NCBI RefSeq assembly: GCF_026013475.1
Contig: NZ_JAPDPH010000011.1
Coordinates: 1-62,844 of the forward strand
Reading direction: 5' to 3'
Length of the DNA stretch: 62,844 nucleotides
Source of the DNA: Micromonospora yasonensis
GTDB taxonomy: Bacteria > Actinomycetota > Actinomycetes > Mycobacteriales > Micromonosporaceae
This document shows positions 1 to 12,298 of this stretch, piece by piece. Made by a program: the position numbers and the translations under genes. The notes beneath the pieces are model-generated. The model had not been told where the DNA came from. It worked only from the letters and a program-made list of their open reading frames with translations, and made no database searches. Numbering within the stretch: position 1 is the stretch's first letter; every line of letters starts with the position of its first letter.

Positions 1-3727
<3,727 letters not shown>

Positions 3728-3827
3728 CGGGCCTCCTGTCGTCACTCAGGTTGGATCATGGTCGGGACGACGTCGGCCCTTGTGGGTTTTATTGAGTCTA
3801 CGTTAGGGCGTCGGGCGCAAGGCCAGT

Positions 3828-3855
3828 TCAGATTGATCACACTTCCAGAATCTGA
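3828..3855. promoter_or_regulatory. Inverted repeat between gltB and the GNAT gene
   Basis: TCAGATT (3828-3834) and AATCTGA (3849-3855) form perfect 7-bp arms around a 14-bp spacer in the 146-bp divergent region. A TAGTCT box (3862-3867) lies 6 bp before the GNAT start, and TAGACT appears on the other strand near 3796-3801 facing gltB. The repeat could be an operator for either gene; no known box (for example GlnR) was recognised. Confidence 0.35.
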
Positions 3856-3873
3856 GACGTGTAGTCTCGCGCG

Positions 3874-4716
3874 GTGGATGTCGTACGCACTGACGTGCTC
3901 GACCGGTTGGAGCGGTTCTACGACGCGGTGCCCAGAGATACGGCCCGTGCGGAGGAATACGGCCCGCTGGTGCTGTTCGTCCGCGACGGCGCCGGTTGGC
4001 CGTTCTACGCCCGACCCCGGCCGGGCGCCACCGCGCCGGCCTCGCTCGCCGACGTGACCGCGGTCCGGGCCCGCCAACGGGAGCTGGGCCTGCCGGAGGC
4101 GTTCGAGTGGGTGCACGAGGTCACCCCGGACCTGCTCGCCGTGGCCCGCTCCGCGGGGCTGTCCGTGCTGGAGGCGCCGCTGATGGTGCTGGACGCCGAC
4201 CGGCTGCCCGACCCGGCGACACTCAGCGACGTACCGGTGCGCGTCCTCGACCCGGCGAACCCCGGCTTCGCGGCCGACGTGGCGGTCCGCCGGGCGGTCG
4301 CCTCGGTCGGCTTCTCCAACGGCGGCACCGCGCGGGGCGAGGCCGGGCCGGCCGAGCGGGACGCCGCGGTGGCCCGGCTGGACGTGGCCGCGCTGGAGGA
4401 GGAGGCCGTCCGGATCGCCGACGGCCGGCGGATCTCCGTGCTCGCCGGCACGCCCGATGAGGGGGCACTGGCCAGCGGGATGGCGATGCGGGTCGACGAC
4501 GTGGCGGAGATCGCCGGGGTGGCCACCCTGCCGGCGGCCCGCCGCCGGGGTCTCGGCGCCGCGGTCACCGCCGCCCTCGCCCAGCAGCTGCGGGCCGCCG
4601 GCACCGACCTGGTCTTCCTCTCCGCGGGCAGCGAGGAGATCGCCCGGGTCTACCTGCGGGTCGGCTTCCGCCGGGTTGGCACCGCCTGCATCGCCGAGCC
4701 CGCCGCCGTCCTCTGA
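3874..4716 (+). CDS. GNAT family N-acetyltransferase
   Basis: Predicted acetyl-CoA dependent N-acetyltransferase of 280 residues. The C-terminal third holds the acetyl-CoA loop in ATLPAARRRGLGAAVTAAL, matching R/QxxGxG/A of motif A, followed by a DLVFLSAGSEEIARVYLRVGFRRVGT strand-helix-strand typical of motif B. The N-terminal half is less conserved and may be a second, degenerate GNAT fold. The GTG start lies 6 bp after a TAGTCT box with no Shine-Dalgarno, so the mRNA is probably leaderless. The gene stands alone, divergent from gltB and convergent with the FAD monooxygenase, with only 15 bp between the last two. The substrate cannot be told from sequence. Confidence 0.85.
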   Translation: MDVVRTDVLDRLERFYDAVPRDTARAEEYGPLVLFVRDGAGWPFYARPRPGATAPASLADVTAVRARQRELGLPEAFEWVHEVTPDLLAVARSAGLSVLEAPLMVLDADRLPDPATLSDVPVRVLDPANPGFAADVAVRRAVASVGFSNGGTARGEAGPAERDAAVARLDVAALEEEAVRIADGRRISVLAGTPDEGALASGMAMRVDDVAEIAGVATLPAARRRGLGAAVTAALAQQLRAAGTDLVFLSAGSEEIARVYLRVGFRRVGTACIAEPAAVL

Positions 4717-4731
4717 GCGGGCCGGAAGGGG

Positions 4732-5919
4732 TCAGGCCGGCGGCTGCCAGGAGGCGGCGGCCGCCGCCGCGGTGCTGCGCAGCCGCGGGCTGATCGTGCC
4801 GAGGGCGGCGTCCCGGGCACGCAGCGCCAACCGGCCACGGGTCTGCAGGACCGCCGACATCCGGCGGGTCTGCCGGACCATCGTCGCCGCCCGGGGCCGC
4901 CGCAGCCGGTCGTACGCGGCCACCGCGTCGGGGAGCCGGGACTCGCGCAGCAGCGCGGCGAGGGTGGCGGCGTCCTCGAAGGCGAGGCAGGCGCCCTGGC
5001 CGAGGTGCGGCGGCATCGCGTGCGCGGCGTCACCGAGCAGCACCACGCCCCCGGGTCCGGCCGGGAAGCCGTACGCCCGGGGCAGCGGGCGCAGCTCCCG
5101 GATCTCCTGCTGCACCAGGTCGGCCGGGTCGGTGGCGTCGAGCAGCTCGGCGGTCGGCGCGGGCCAGTCCGCGTACCAGCGCTTGAGCAGGGCGAGCTGG
5201 GTCTCCGGCGGCTCCGGGCGCGGCGCGCCGGCGGCGGTCGCCACCCAGTAGACGCCGCCCCGGCTGGACCCGCCGGCCGCGCCCCGCTCGCCGAGCGAGG
5301 CGGCCACGAAGCGGTAGCCGGCGCCGAGGATCTCCCCGCCCACCTGCTGCTCGGCGGCGAGCCGGGGCACCCGGTACCAGGGGATCACCGCCCGCCAGGC
5401 GGCACACCCGGAGCTGACCACCTGCGCCTCGGGGGCGAGCTGGCGGCGGATCTCGCTGTCGATGCCGTCCGCGGCGACCACCAGATCCGCCTCGACCATG
5501 TGCCGGCCGTCGCCGACCGCCGGGCGCTCCCCGGAGACCGCCCGCGCGGTCCGCACGGTCACCCCGGTACGCAGCTCCACCTGCTCGCCCAGCCCGGCGA
5601 TGAGCGCGTCGTGCAGGTCCTCACGGTGCACCACGACCGGCATCCGCTCGGCCGGGGTGGGGCGGGGCTGCACCAGCCAGTGCCCGTCGGGGCGGCATAC
5701 CCCGCCGTCGGGCACCGGGGTGGCAATGGCGTCCAGGCCGGCGCCGAGCCCGAGGGCGCGCAGCGCGCGTACCCCGTTGGGCCAGAGCACGACGGCGGTC
5801 GGCTCCGGGCGGACCCGGTCGGCGCGTTCCAGAAGGGTGACCCGCCAGCCGGAGCGGGCCAGCACGCCGGCCACCGCCAGCCCGCCGAGACCGGCGCCGA
5901 CCACCACCGCGGTACGCAT
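4732..5919 (-). CDS. FAD-dependent monooxygenase
   Basis: Flavin monooxygenase of the aromatic hydroxylase type (395 residues), expected to hydroxylate a small aromatic or polyketide substrate using NAD(P)H and oxygen. The N-terminus has the dinucleotide fold VVVGAGLGGLAVAG (residues 4-17). An acidic ADLVVAADGIDS stretch is the DG motif near 145. GDAAHAMPPHLGQGACLAFEDA near 290-315 is the GD motif that contacts the FAD ribityl and phosphate. The start ATG lies 12 bp after the lgt stop, behind GGGGGGAG, so it is probably co-transcribed with lgt. That pairing looks accidental rather than functional. No biosynthetic cluster surrounds it. The substrate is unknown. Confidence 0.85.
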   Translation of the reverse strand: MRTAVVVGAGLGGLAVAGVLARSGWRVTLLERADRVRPEPTAVVLWPNGVRALRALGLGAGLDAIATPVPDGGVCRPDGHWLVQPRPTPAERMPVVVHREDLHDALIAGLGEQVELRTGVTVRTARAVSGERPAVGDGRHMVEADLVVAADGIDSEIRRQLAPEAQVVSSGCAAWRAVIPWYRVPRLAAEQQVGGEILGAGYRFVAASLGERGAAGGSSRGGVYWVATAAGAPRPEPPETQLALLKRWYADWPAPTAELLDATDPADLVQQEIRELRPLPRAYGFPAGPGGVVLLGDAAHAMPPHLGQGACLAFEDAATLAALLRESRLPDAVAAYDRLRRPRAATMVRQTRRMSAVLQTRGRLALRARDAALGTISPRLRSTAAAAAASWQPPA

Positions 5920-5931
5920 GACTCCCCCCGC

Positions 5932-7089
5932 TCAGCTGTCCCGGTCGGCGGACGGGCCGGCCTCGGCCTGGGCCGCGGGCCGGGCGTCGGCGTCCGCGCC
6001 GGCCTCGGCGTCCGCCTCGGGGGCGGCGTCCGTGGCCGGCTCGGCGGCGTCGCCCGCCGGCGGCTCCTCGTCGGGCACCACCCCGGTCTCCCGGTACGCG
6101 CGGAACTGCTCCTCGGTGACCACCCGGTAGCCCTCGGGCGCGACCGCCTGCGGGCCGGCCTCGCGGGCGGCGAGGTCGACCTGCGACAGGTCACCGCCGG
6201 CGGGCGGGACCGGGGCGGTCGGCACACCGACCGGGACCAGGTACTCCCGGGGCCCGCGGACCCGTACGAAGTAGGCCAGGGCGCCGAGGAAGACCAGCAG
6301 CGCGGTCCACACGTTGAGCCGCAGGCCGAGGATGTGGTTGGCCTCGTCGGTGCGCATCATCTCGATCCAGAACCGGCCCGCCGTGTAGCCCATGACGTAG
6401 AGCGCGAAGGCGCGGCCCCGACCGAGGCGCAGCCTCCGGTCGAGGACGTAGACCAGCACGGCGACGCCGATGTTCCAGAGCGCCTCGTAGAGGAAGGTCG
6501 GGTGGTAGAGCCCGGGTTGCAGGACCGGGTTGCCGGCGTCGTCGCGGAGCGCGTGCCCGGGATTGTCCGGGTCCATCACGTGCACCTGGAGGCCCCAGGG
6601 CAGATTGGTGCGACCGCCGTAGAGCTCGTTGTTGAACCAGTTGCCGAGGCGGCCGACCGCCTGGGCCAGCGGCAGGCCGGGGGCCAGCGCGTCGGCGATC
6701 ACGGAGAGCCGGATGCCGAGCTGGCGGGCGGCGATCCAGGCGCCGATCGCGCCGCCCGCGACGGCGCCCCAGATGCCCAGGCCGCCCTCCCAGATGGCGA
6801 ACGCCTTGAGCGGCTGGCCGTGCTCGCCGAAGTACTTCTCCGGCGAGGTGATCACGTGGTAGAGGCGGGCACCGACAATGCCGGCCGGCACCGCCCAGAC
6901 TGCGATGTCGAGCACCGCGCCGGGAGCGACGCCGCGCTGCCGGAGCCGGTACTCGGTCACCACGCAGGCCAGCACGATGCCGACGATGATGCAGAGCGCG
7001 TAGGCCCGGATCGGAACCGGTCCGAGCTGCCAGACGGCGGTGCTGGGGCTGGGCAGGGCCGCCAGGGGGGTCATCGGGGCGATGGTCAC
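5932..7089 (-). CDS. lgt: Prolipoprotein diacylglyceryl transferase with long acidic tail
   Basis: Lgt moves diacylglycerol from phosphatidylglycerol to the lipobox cysteine of prolipoproteins in the membrane. The sequence has the Lgt signature GRLGNWFNNELYG, then HPTFLYEALWN and a C-terminal GRFWIEMMRTDE, with about seven membrane segments. The GTG at 7087-7089 lies 10 bp after a TACCGT box and is taken as a leaderless start (385 residues). ATG 7072-7074, five codons in, is the alternative. After the last membrane segment comes an Ala/Glu/Asp-rich tail of roughly 110 residues with no recognisable domain; such tails occur in actinobacterial Lgt. lspA, the next enzyme of lipoprotein maturation, is at 43400-44002. 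Confidence 0.95.
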   Translation of the reverse strand: MTIAPMTPLAALPSPSTAVWQLGPVPIRAYALCIIVGIVLACVVTEYRLRQRGVAPGAVLDIAVWAVPAGIVGARLYHVITSPEKYFGEHGQPLKAFAIWEGGLGIWGAVAGGAIGAWIAARQLGIRLSVIADALAPGLPLAQAVGRLGNWFNNELYGGRTNLPWGLQVHVMDPDNPGHALRDDAGNPVLQPGLYHPTFLYEALWNIGVAVLVYVLDRRLRLGRGRAFALYVMGYTAGRFWIEMMRTDEANHILGLRLNVWTALLVFLGALAYFVRVRGPREYLVPVGVPTAPVPPAGGDLSQVDLAAREAGPQAVAPEGYRVVTEEQFRAYRETGVVPDEEPPAGDAAEPATDAAPEADAEAGADADARPAAQAEAGPSADRDS

Positions 7090-7192
7090 GGGTCCACACG
7101 GTACCTGTGCGGACCGTGCTGGCGGCACCCCGGTCCGGTCGGGTTCACGGGCAGGATGACTTCTGGTTTGCACCGCCGTAGGCTCTTTGTCC

Positions 7193-7756
7193 ATGAGCGG
7201 GCTCCGCTGGGCGGTCGCCGCGGTCGTCGTCGACCAGGCCGGCTGGGTGCTGCTCTGCCGGCAGACCGGCGCCGGCCGGCGCTGGGCACTGCCCGGCGGG
7301 CGGCTACGCCACGACGAGAGCCCGCCGCAGGCCGCCGTCCGCGAGATCCGCGCGGAGACCGGCTGGGAGGTGGACCTCATCGACCTGGTCGGCCTCTACC
7401 GGCTCGGCGTGCCGGACGCTCCCCCACCCCCGGCCGGCCGCTGCGGCACGGTGCCGGACGTGCTGGTCCACGTCTTCCGCGCCCGGGTACGCGCCGACCG
7501 TCCGGTCGTCGCCCCGGCGGTCGGCTGCCACCTCGACTGGCACCCGCCGGACGCGCTCCCGGACGCGCTGACCCCGACCACCCGCACCGCCCTCGCCGAC
7601 GCGCTCGCCGGCCGGTCCGGCGTGCTGCGCGAGGCGGCGGAGCAGGCCCGGGCGACCGGGGCGGAGTCGAGCGCCGCGGCGGAGCCGATCGGCGCCGGCG
7701 GCACGCCGCCGCCGGGCCAGCGGGCCGCCGGAGAACAGGACGCCGGGCGGCGGTGA
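7193..7756 (+). CDS. NUDIX hydrolase
   Basis: Small NUDIX-family pyrophosphohydrolase (187 residues) acting on a nucleoside diphosphate linked to another moiety. The Nudix box is seen as G-RLRHD-E-SPPQAAV-REIRAETGW, matching GX5EX7REUXEEXGU except that the first E of the EE pair is Ala; the other metal ligands are kept. The N-terminal strand LRWAVAAVVVDQAGWVLLCRQ is typical. The last 45 residues are Ala/Gly-rich and probably disordered. ATG 7193 lies 8 bp after a TAGGCT box (7179-7184), so it is probably leaderless. It is divergent from lgt and separates lgt from trpA, which are close neighbours in streptomycetes. Confidence 0.85.
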   Translation: MSGLRWAVAAVVVDQAGWVLLCRQTGAGRRWALPGGRLRHDESPPQAAVREIRAETGWEVDLIDLVGLYRLGVPDAPPPPAGRCGTVPDVLVHVFRARVRADRPVVAPAVGCHLDWHPPDALPDALTPTTRTALADALAGRSGVLREAAEQARATGAESSAAAEPIGAGGTPPPGQRAAGEQDAGRR

Positions 7757-7899
7757 CGCACCGGCGCGGTGCCGCCGCCCCGTGCGGCGACGCCGCCCGG
7801 TGCCCGGCGAGCCGACTGGCATCCGGCGGCTATCCGGCCTGTGCCGTCGCCGCCGCGTCCCCGGGCGTCGGCGTCCGGCGGCGGCATGGCAGGAGAGCG

Positions 7900-7928
7900 C
7901 CTTTCGAGCTGATGTCGTGAACGACTCA
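7900..7928 (-). repeat. Diverged inverted copy of the 48-bp repeat
   Basis: CCTTTCGAGCTGA here is the reverse complement of TCAGCTCGAAAGG in copy B. Further out, similarity fades to short matches (GTCGT, GACTCA). Probably a third, partly decayed element in opposite orientation. Confidence 0.5.
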
Positions 7929-7988
7929 CGCCCACCGGGGCCGGGCTCCGGCGAGGGAAGGGAGGGACGGCAGAGCGGGCTCGTCGCT

Positions 7989-8036
7989 GGCCCCCGCACG
8001 CCGTGATATCGCAACCGACTCAGCTCCAAAGGAGCC
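7989..8036 (+). repeat. 48-bp intergenic repeat, copy A
   Basis: Matches copy B (8057-8104) at 41 of 48 positions, with the shared core CAACCGACTCAGCTC. It contains GATATC (8005-8010) and a small perfect hairpin, GCTCC-AAA-GGAGC (8023-8035), that copy B lacks. The conserved core argues for a dispersed element family rather than chance. No transposase, target duplication or terminal repeat is visible. Confidence 0.75.
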
Positions 8037-8056
8037 GAAGACCAGGCCGGTCGCCA

Positions 8057-8104
8057 GGCCCCCGCACGCCATGACGTCACAACCGACTCAGCTCGAAAGG
8101 ACCT
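8057..8104 (+). repeat. 48-bp intergenic repeat, copy B
   Basis: Second direct copy, starting 68 bp after copy A starts. Where A has GTGATATC, B has ATGACGTC, so B contains the 8-bp palindrome TGACGTCA (8072-8079). The end reads CTCGAAAGGACCT in place of the hairpin of copy A. Confidence 0.75.
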
Positions 8105-8201
8105 GACGGACAACAGCCAGGGCCAGGGCGGGACCGCGCGGTGCCGGCGAGGTGGCGGGTTCGGGCGAGCCGGGCTCGCGCCGGTCCGGGGATGTGGCGG
8201 C

Positions 8202-9005
8202 TCAGCGCACCGGGTTGCGGACGCCCTCGGCGAGTTCGGCGCTCAGCGCGCGCAGGGCGGCCAGGCCGGCGGCCTGGTCCGGGGCGTCCAGCAGGCACCG
8301 GACCAGGGCGCTGCCGACGATCACGCCGTCGGCGTACCCGGCGACGGTGCCGGCCTGCGCGCCGGTGCCGACCCCGAGGCCGACGCCGACCGGCAGGTCG
8401 GTGACCTCGCGCAGCCGGGAGACCAGGATCGGGGCCGCCTGGGAGGTCTGCGCCCGAGCTCCGGTGACCCCCATGAGCGCGGTGGCGTAGACGAAGCCGC
8501 GGCAGTGCTCGACGGTCATCCGCAGCCGGGCGTCGGTCGACGACGGGGAGACCAGGAACGTCCGGTCCAGGCCGTACGTGTCGGAGGCGGCCAACCACTC
8601 GTCGGCCTCGTCGGGGATGAGGTCCGGCGTGATCAGACCGGTGCCCCCGGCGGCGGCCAGGTCGCGGGCGAAGGCGTCCACGCCGTACTGCTCGATCGGG
8701 TTCCAGTAGGTCATCGTGACCACCTGGGCGCCGGTCTCGGCGACCGCCGCGATGATGCGCAGGGTGTCGGCGGTCCGTACGCCGCCGGCCAGGGCCACGT
8801 CGCTGGCCTTCTGGATGACCGGGCCGTCCATCACCGGGTCGGAGTACGGAATCTCCACCTCGATGACGTCCACGCCCGCCTCGACCATCGCCTTCATCGC
8901 GGCGATGCTGCCCTCGACGGTCGGGAAGCCGGCCGGCATGCAGCCGACCAGCACGGCCCGCCCGTCGGCGCGGGCCTTGTCGAAGGAGACCCCGATCCGG
9001 CTCAC
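8202..9005 (-). CDS. trpA: Tryptophan synthase alpha subunit
   Basis: TrpA cleaves indole-3-glycerol phosphate to indole and glyceraldehyde 3-phosphate and passes indole to TrpB. The 267-residue protein has the usual TIM-barrel length. Catalytic acids are Glu49 in DVIEVEIPYSDP and Asp60 in PVMDGPVIQ. The phosphate-binding end shows GVGLGVGTGAQAG and DGVIVGSALV. The GTG start (9003-9005) is 4 bp after the trpB stop, and the AAGGAG just inside the trpB end is its ribosome site, so the two are translated together. It is the last gene of the trpC-trpB-trpA run. Confidence 0.97.
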   Translation of the reverse strand: MSRIGVSFDKARADGRAVLVGCMPAGFPTVEGSIAAMKAMVEAGVDVIEVEIPYSDPVMDGPVIQKASDVALAGGVRTADTLRIIAAVAETGAQVVTMTYWNPIEQYGVDAFARDLAAAGGTGLITPDLIPDEADEWLAASDTYGLDRTFLVSPSSTDARLRMTVEHCRGFVYATALMGVTGARAQTSQAAPILVSRLREVTDLPVGVGLGVGTGAQAGTVAGYADGVIVGSALVRCLLDAPDQAAGLAALRALSAELAEGVRNPVR

Positions 9006-9009
9006 GATC

Positions 9010-10245
9010 TCACTGCTCCTTGTCGAGGATGCCGAAGTACCCGCCGGCGGTGTGCACGTCCTTGTCGCCCCGACCGGAGAGGTTGACCACGATGACCGGC
9101 TCCCGGCCCAGCTCGGCGGCGAGCTGCGGGCCGATCTTGAGGGCCCCGGCGAGGGCGTGCGAGCTCTCGATCGCCGGGATGATCCCCTCGGTACGGCAGA
9201 GCAGCGCGAACGCGGCCATCGCCTCGTCGTCGTTGACCGGCAGGTAGGTCGCCCGGCCGCTGTCGTGCAGCCAGGCGTGCTCCGGCCCCACGCCCGGGTA
9301 GTCCAGGCCCGCCGAGATCGAGTGCGACTCGATCGTCTGCCCGTCGGCGTTCTGCAGCACGTACGTCCGGGTGCCGTGCAGCACCCCGGAGGACCCGCCG
9401 GTGATGCTGGCCGCGTGCCGGCCGGTCTCCACGCCCTCGCCGCCGGCCTCGAAGCCGTACAGCCGTACGCCGGGGTCGGGGACGAAGGCGTGGAAGATGC
9501 CGAGCGCGTTGGAGCCGCCGCCCACGCAGGCCGCGACCGCGTCCGGCAGCGCGCCGGTCAGGTCGAGGCACTGCTGGCGGGCCTCCTCGCCGATGCCGCG
9601 CACGAAGTCCCGGACCATCTCGGGGAACGGGTGCGGGCCGGCCGCGGTCCCGATCAGGTAGTGGGTGGTGTCGACGTTGGCCACCCAGTCCCGCATCGCC
9701 TCGTTCATCGCGTCCTTGAGGGTCCGCGAGCCGGTGGTGACCGGGACGACGGTGGCGCCGAGCATCCGCATCCGGGCCACGTTGAGCGCCTGCCGCTCGG
9801 TGTCCACCTCGCCCATGTAGACCACGCACTCGAGGTCGAACAGGGCGGCGGCGGTGGCCGTGGCCACGCCGTGCTGGCCGGCGCCGGTCTCGGCGATCAC
9901 CCGGGTCTTGCCCATCCGCTTGGTGAGCAGGGCCTGGCCGAGCACGTTGCGTACCTTGTGCGCGCCGGTGTGGTTCAGGTCCTCCCGCTTGAGCAGGACC
10001 CGGGCCCCGGCCTTCGCGGAGAACCGCTGGGCCTCGTAGAGCCGCGACGGGGTGGCGGCGTAGTCGCGCAGCAGGGCGTGGAACTCGGCGAGGAACTCCT
10101 CGTCGGTCATCGCCTTGCGGTACGCCGCGTCGAGTTCGTCCAGCGCCGCGACCAGCGCCTCCGGGACGAACCTTCCGCCGAACCGGCCGAAGTGACCGGC
10201 GGCGTCGGGGACCTGGCCGGCGGGGGCCGCGGCGTCAGCGCTCAT
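9010..10245 (-). CDS. trpB: Tryptophan synthase beta subunit
   Basis: PLP enzyme joining indole and L-serine to give tryptophan (411 residues). The PLP lysine is Lys97 in [11 protein letters not shown]. The phosphate-binding loop [10 protein letters not shown] is near residue 240, and the catalytic Glu lies in [11 protein letters not shown]. The N-terminus [13 protein letters not shown] is typical of TrpB1, the form that works with TrpA. The gene sits 40 bp after trpC and 4 bp before trpA, so it is part of one operon. Confidence 0.98.
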   Translation of the reverse strand: MSADAAAPAGQVPDAAGHFGRFGGRFVPEALVAALDELDAAYRKAMTDEEFLAEFHALLRDYAATPSRLYEAQRFSAKAGARVLLKREDLNHTGAHKVRNVLGQALLTKRMGKTRVIAETGAGQHGVATATAAALFDLECVVYMGEVDTERQALNVARMRMLGATVVPVTTGSRTLKDAMNEAMRDWVANVDTTHYLIGTAAGPHPFPEMVRDFVRGIGEEARQQCLDLTGALPDAVAACVGGGSNALGIFHAFVPDPGVRLYGFEAGGEGVETGRHAASITGGSSGVLHGTRTYVLQNADGQTIESHSISAGLDYPGVGPEHAWLHDSGRATYLPVNDDEAMAAFALLCRTEGIIPAIESSHALAGALKIGPQLAAELGREPVIVVNLSGRGDKDVHTAGGYFGILDKEQ

Positions 10246-10285
10246 CGCGGGTGTCCTCTCGAAACGTGTCGGGACCCGGCGCGGA

Positions 10286-11149
10286 TCAGCGCACCGGCCG
10301 GGGCGTGGCCGGGTGATTGCCGGCGTTCACCAGCTCGGCGACCGCCTCGCGGGGGCTCTTCTGGGTGACCAGGCCCTCGCCGACCAGGACCGCGTCGGCG
10401 CCCGCCGAGGCGTACCGGATGAGGTCGTGCGGGCCGCGCACGCCGGACTCGGCGATCTTGACAACGCTGCTCGGCAGGCCGGGCGCGATCCGCTCGAACA
10501 CCGAGCGGTCGACCTCCAGGGTACGCAGGTCACGGGCGTTGACCCCGATCACCTGCGCACCCGCCTCCAGGGCCCGGTCGGCCTCCTCCTCGGTGTGCAC
10601 CTCGACCAGCGCGGTCATGCCGAGCGACTCGATCCGCTCCAGCAGCCCGACGAGGGCGTTCTGCTCCAGCGCGGCGACGATCAGCAGCACCAGGTCGGCG
10701 CCGTGGGCCCGGGCCTCGTGCACCTGGTAGCTGGAGACGACGAAGTCCTTGCGGAGCACCGGAACCTTGACCGCGGCGCGCACGGCGGCCAGGTCGTCCA
10801 GCGACCCGCCGAACCAGCGCCCCTCGGTGAGCACGCTGATCGCCCGGGCACCGCCGGCGGCGTACTCGCCGGCCAGGTCGGCCGGGTCGGCGATCTCGGC
10901 CAGCCGCCCCTTGGACGGCGAGGAGCGCTTGACCTCGGCGATCACGGCCACGCCCGGCCGGCGCAGGGCCGCGTACGCGTCCAGCGGCGGCGGCGCGGCC
11001 GCGGCCAGCTCGCGGATCCGCTCCAGCGGGACCTGCTCCTGTCGCCGCGCCACGTCCTCCCGGACGCCGGCCAGGATCTCGTCGAGCACGCTTGCGGACG
11101 CCGCCGACCCGGCGTCGTCCCCCTCCGCGTGCGCATGCTCAGCAGTCAC
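10286..11149 (-). CDS. trpC: Indole-3-glycerol phosphate synthase
   Basis: TrpC closes the ring of carboxyphenylamino-deoxyribulose phosphate to indole-3-glycerol phosphate. Visible TIM-barrel landmarks are [13 protein letters not shown] (catalytic Lys), [13 protein letters not shown] (second Lys), [25 protein letters not shown] and [12 protein letters not shown] 11147-11149 is preferred because GGGGAG lies 7-8 bases upstream (287 residues). ATG 11174-11176 is possible if the transcript is leaderless, since a TAGCAT box ends 6 bp before it, but those extra codons have poor third-position bias and contain the ribosome site. First gene of the trpC-trpB-trpA operon. Confidence 0.95.
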   Translation of the reverse strand: MTAEHAHAEGDDAGSAASASVLDEILAGVREDVARRQEQVPLERIRELAAAAPPPLDAYAALRRPGVAVIAEVKRSSPSKGRLAEIADPADLAGEYAAGGARAISVLTEGRWFGGSLDDLAAVRAAVKVPVLRKDFVVSSYQVHEARAHGADLVLLIVAALEQNALVGLLERIESLGMTALVEVHTEEEADRALEAGAQVIGVNARDLRTLEVDRSVFERIAPGLPSSVVKIAESGVRGPHDLIRYASAGADAVLVGEGLVTQKSPREAVAELVNAGNHPATPRPVR

Positions 11150-11181
11150 CAACGGACTCCCCTCTCCGGGTGTCATGGGCC

Positions 11182-11209
11182 GATGCTAGGTGGCGCCACC
11201 TGGCGACAA
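11182..11209 (-). promoter_or_regulatory. trpCBA promoter with a perfect palindrome
   Basis: Reading the minus strand, TTGTCG (11209-11204) and TAGCAT (11188-11183) form a -35/-10 pair with a short 15-bp spacer. The spacer is filled by the perfect 14-bp palindrome AGGTGGCGCCACCT (11188-11201). Its position is that of a repressor or activator site for the operon. The binding protein is not identifiable here. Confidence 0.5.
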
Positions 11210-11487
11210 GTGCCGGGGGGTATGGCGCTCCTCACGAAATGGGCTGTGGCATGATGACCGACTTCCGGTGAACGCGGTGTTACGCAGCGCCACCGCGCCG
11301 ATCGGCCGGCGTCATCCCGGTTGCTGTGACCAAGCTCAAGGGCGAACGGCCCTGCCCAGGTCGGGCCGGCTGCCGGACAGTTGACCCGGGCTTCACGGCG
11401 ACGAAACGCGAGCCCGGGAGCATCTTGCTCGGGCAGACTCGACGAGGCGCCTGCCAACCGTCGCCATTGATCTCGTACGGGGTGACC
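11210..11487. other. Leader region upstream of the small plus-strand gene
   Basis: About 280 bp, gene-free. TTGACC at 11381 could be a -35. CCCGGGCT (11385-11392) pairs with AGCCCGGG (11411-11418), and a second, less regular hairpin around GAGCA/TGCTC follows at about 11417-11433. If transcribed rightward this would be a structured leader of the gene at 11488. No tandem Trp codons, T-box or known riboswitch core was seen. Confidence 0.4.
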
Positions 11488-11763
11488 ATGAGCACCAACG
11501 GGCCGAACCAGACCATCGGACTGACCACCATCTCCCGGAGCGTCGCGTCGCTCGCCGTCGGCGTGGTGCACACCCTCGAACGCGCCATGATCGGCGACGG
11601 CCGGATGCGGACCGCCCGGGGCAACGCCTGGGAGGCGGTCTGCGCCGACCGGGCCCGCGCGGAGCAGCGCCGCGAGCTGGACCGCCTGGTGGCCGAGCTG
11701 GCCGCCACCCGGGCCGCGGTCCGGGATCGCCGCGACGCGCCGGACACGCAGCCGGTCAGCTGA
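11488..11763 (+). CDS. Small hypothetical protein in the trp region
   Basis: Ninety-one residues beginning MSTNGPNQTIGLTTISRSV, with a short hydrophobic patch (SVASLAVGVVHTL) and then a charged, Arg/Ala/Glu-rich helix (residues 45-85) that may form a coiled coil. The third-position G/C bias is as strong as in neighbouring genes, which supports real coding. The ATG is preceded by GGGGTG, a weak ribosome site. It reads against the trp genes around it, and its last 8 bp overlap the 3' end of the membrane-protein gene at 11756. Function not recognised. Confidence 0.65.
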   Translation: MSTNGPNQTIGLTTISRSVASLAVGVVHTLERAMIGDGRMRTARGNAWEAVCADRARAEQRRELDRLVAELAATRAAVRDRRDAPDTQPVS

Positions 11764-12298
11764 CCGTCGGGTCCTCGCCCCGGTCGAGCGCCTCCCAGGC
11801 GTCCCGGGTGCCCCGCTCCACCGCCGGCCGGTCCGGGCCCGTCGGAGCAGCCGAACGGGCCCGGCGCTCGTACCGGGCACCCATCGCCGGCCAGCCGCCG
11901 CCGCCCAGCGCGGTGAACGCCCCGCCGGCCGCCGCGATCAGCCCGCCGACCAGCACCAGCGCCGGCCACTGCCGGCTCACCCCGCTCTCGGCCAGGCCGT
12001 AGCCGCCACCGGCCGCCACTGCCAGGCCGGCCAGGGCCAGCAGGCCGCCGAGCAGCCGCCGGACCCGGCCCCCGGTGGCCAGTACCGCGCCCCCGCCGGC
12101 CAGCCCGACCAGCGCCAGCGCGGAGACCCACGGCAGCAACTCCGCGCCGGTGCGGGCGTGCCGCGTCGGCGGCAGCGATCCCCGGGCGGTCAGCTCGACC
12201 GACCAGGTCCGGGTCACCGCCCAGCAGGCCAGGCCCGCGCCGGCCAGGCAGAGCAGCACCGCGTACGTCAGCTCGCGCCGGCCCCGGTCCGCGCTCAT
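11756..12298 (-). CDS. Trp biosynthesis-associated membrane protein (TIGR02234-like)
   Basis: Membrane protein of 180 residues with about four hydrophobic segments (roughly 10-30, 53-73, 80-100 and 110-130) and a polar C-terminal tail. Proteins of this type lie directly after trpE in many actinobacteria and are known only by that association; no activity is established. The first TM is followed by RTWSVELTARG, a loop typical of the family. The ATG overlaps the trpE stop by ATGA, so translation is coupled. The 3' end overlaps a convergent small gene by 8 bp. Confidence 0.85.
   Translation of the reverse strand: MSADRGRRELTYAVLLCLAGAGLACWAVTRTWSVELTARGSLPPTRHARTGAELLPWVSALALVGLAGGGAVLATGGRVRRLLGGLLALAGLAVAAGGGYGLAESGVSRQWPALVLVGGLIAAAGGAFTALGGGGWPAMGARYERRARSAAPTGPDRPAVERGTRDAWEALDRGEDPTVS

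Larger units (their letters stand above)
7757..8201. other. Gene-free stretch between NUDIX gene and trpA
   Basis: 445 bp between two convergent genes. No open frame with coding-like third positions was found on either strand. It holds two direct copies of a 48-bp repeat (7989-8036 and 8057-8104) and a shorter, diverged inverted copy near 7900-7928. The first 120 bp are very GC-rich without clear structure. Confidence 0.7.

Noticed and set aside
11210..11487. Tryptophan attenuator or T-box leader
   Set aside because: No leader peptide with tandem Trp codons and no T-box core; the hairpin faces the small plus-strand gene, not the trp genes.
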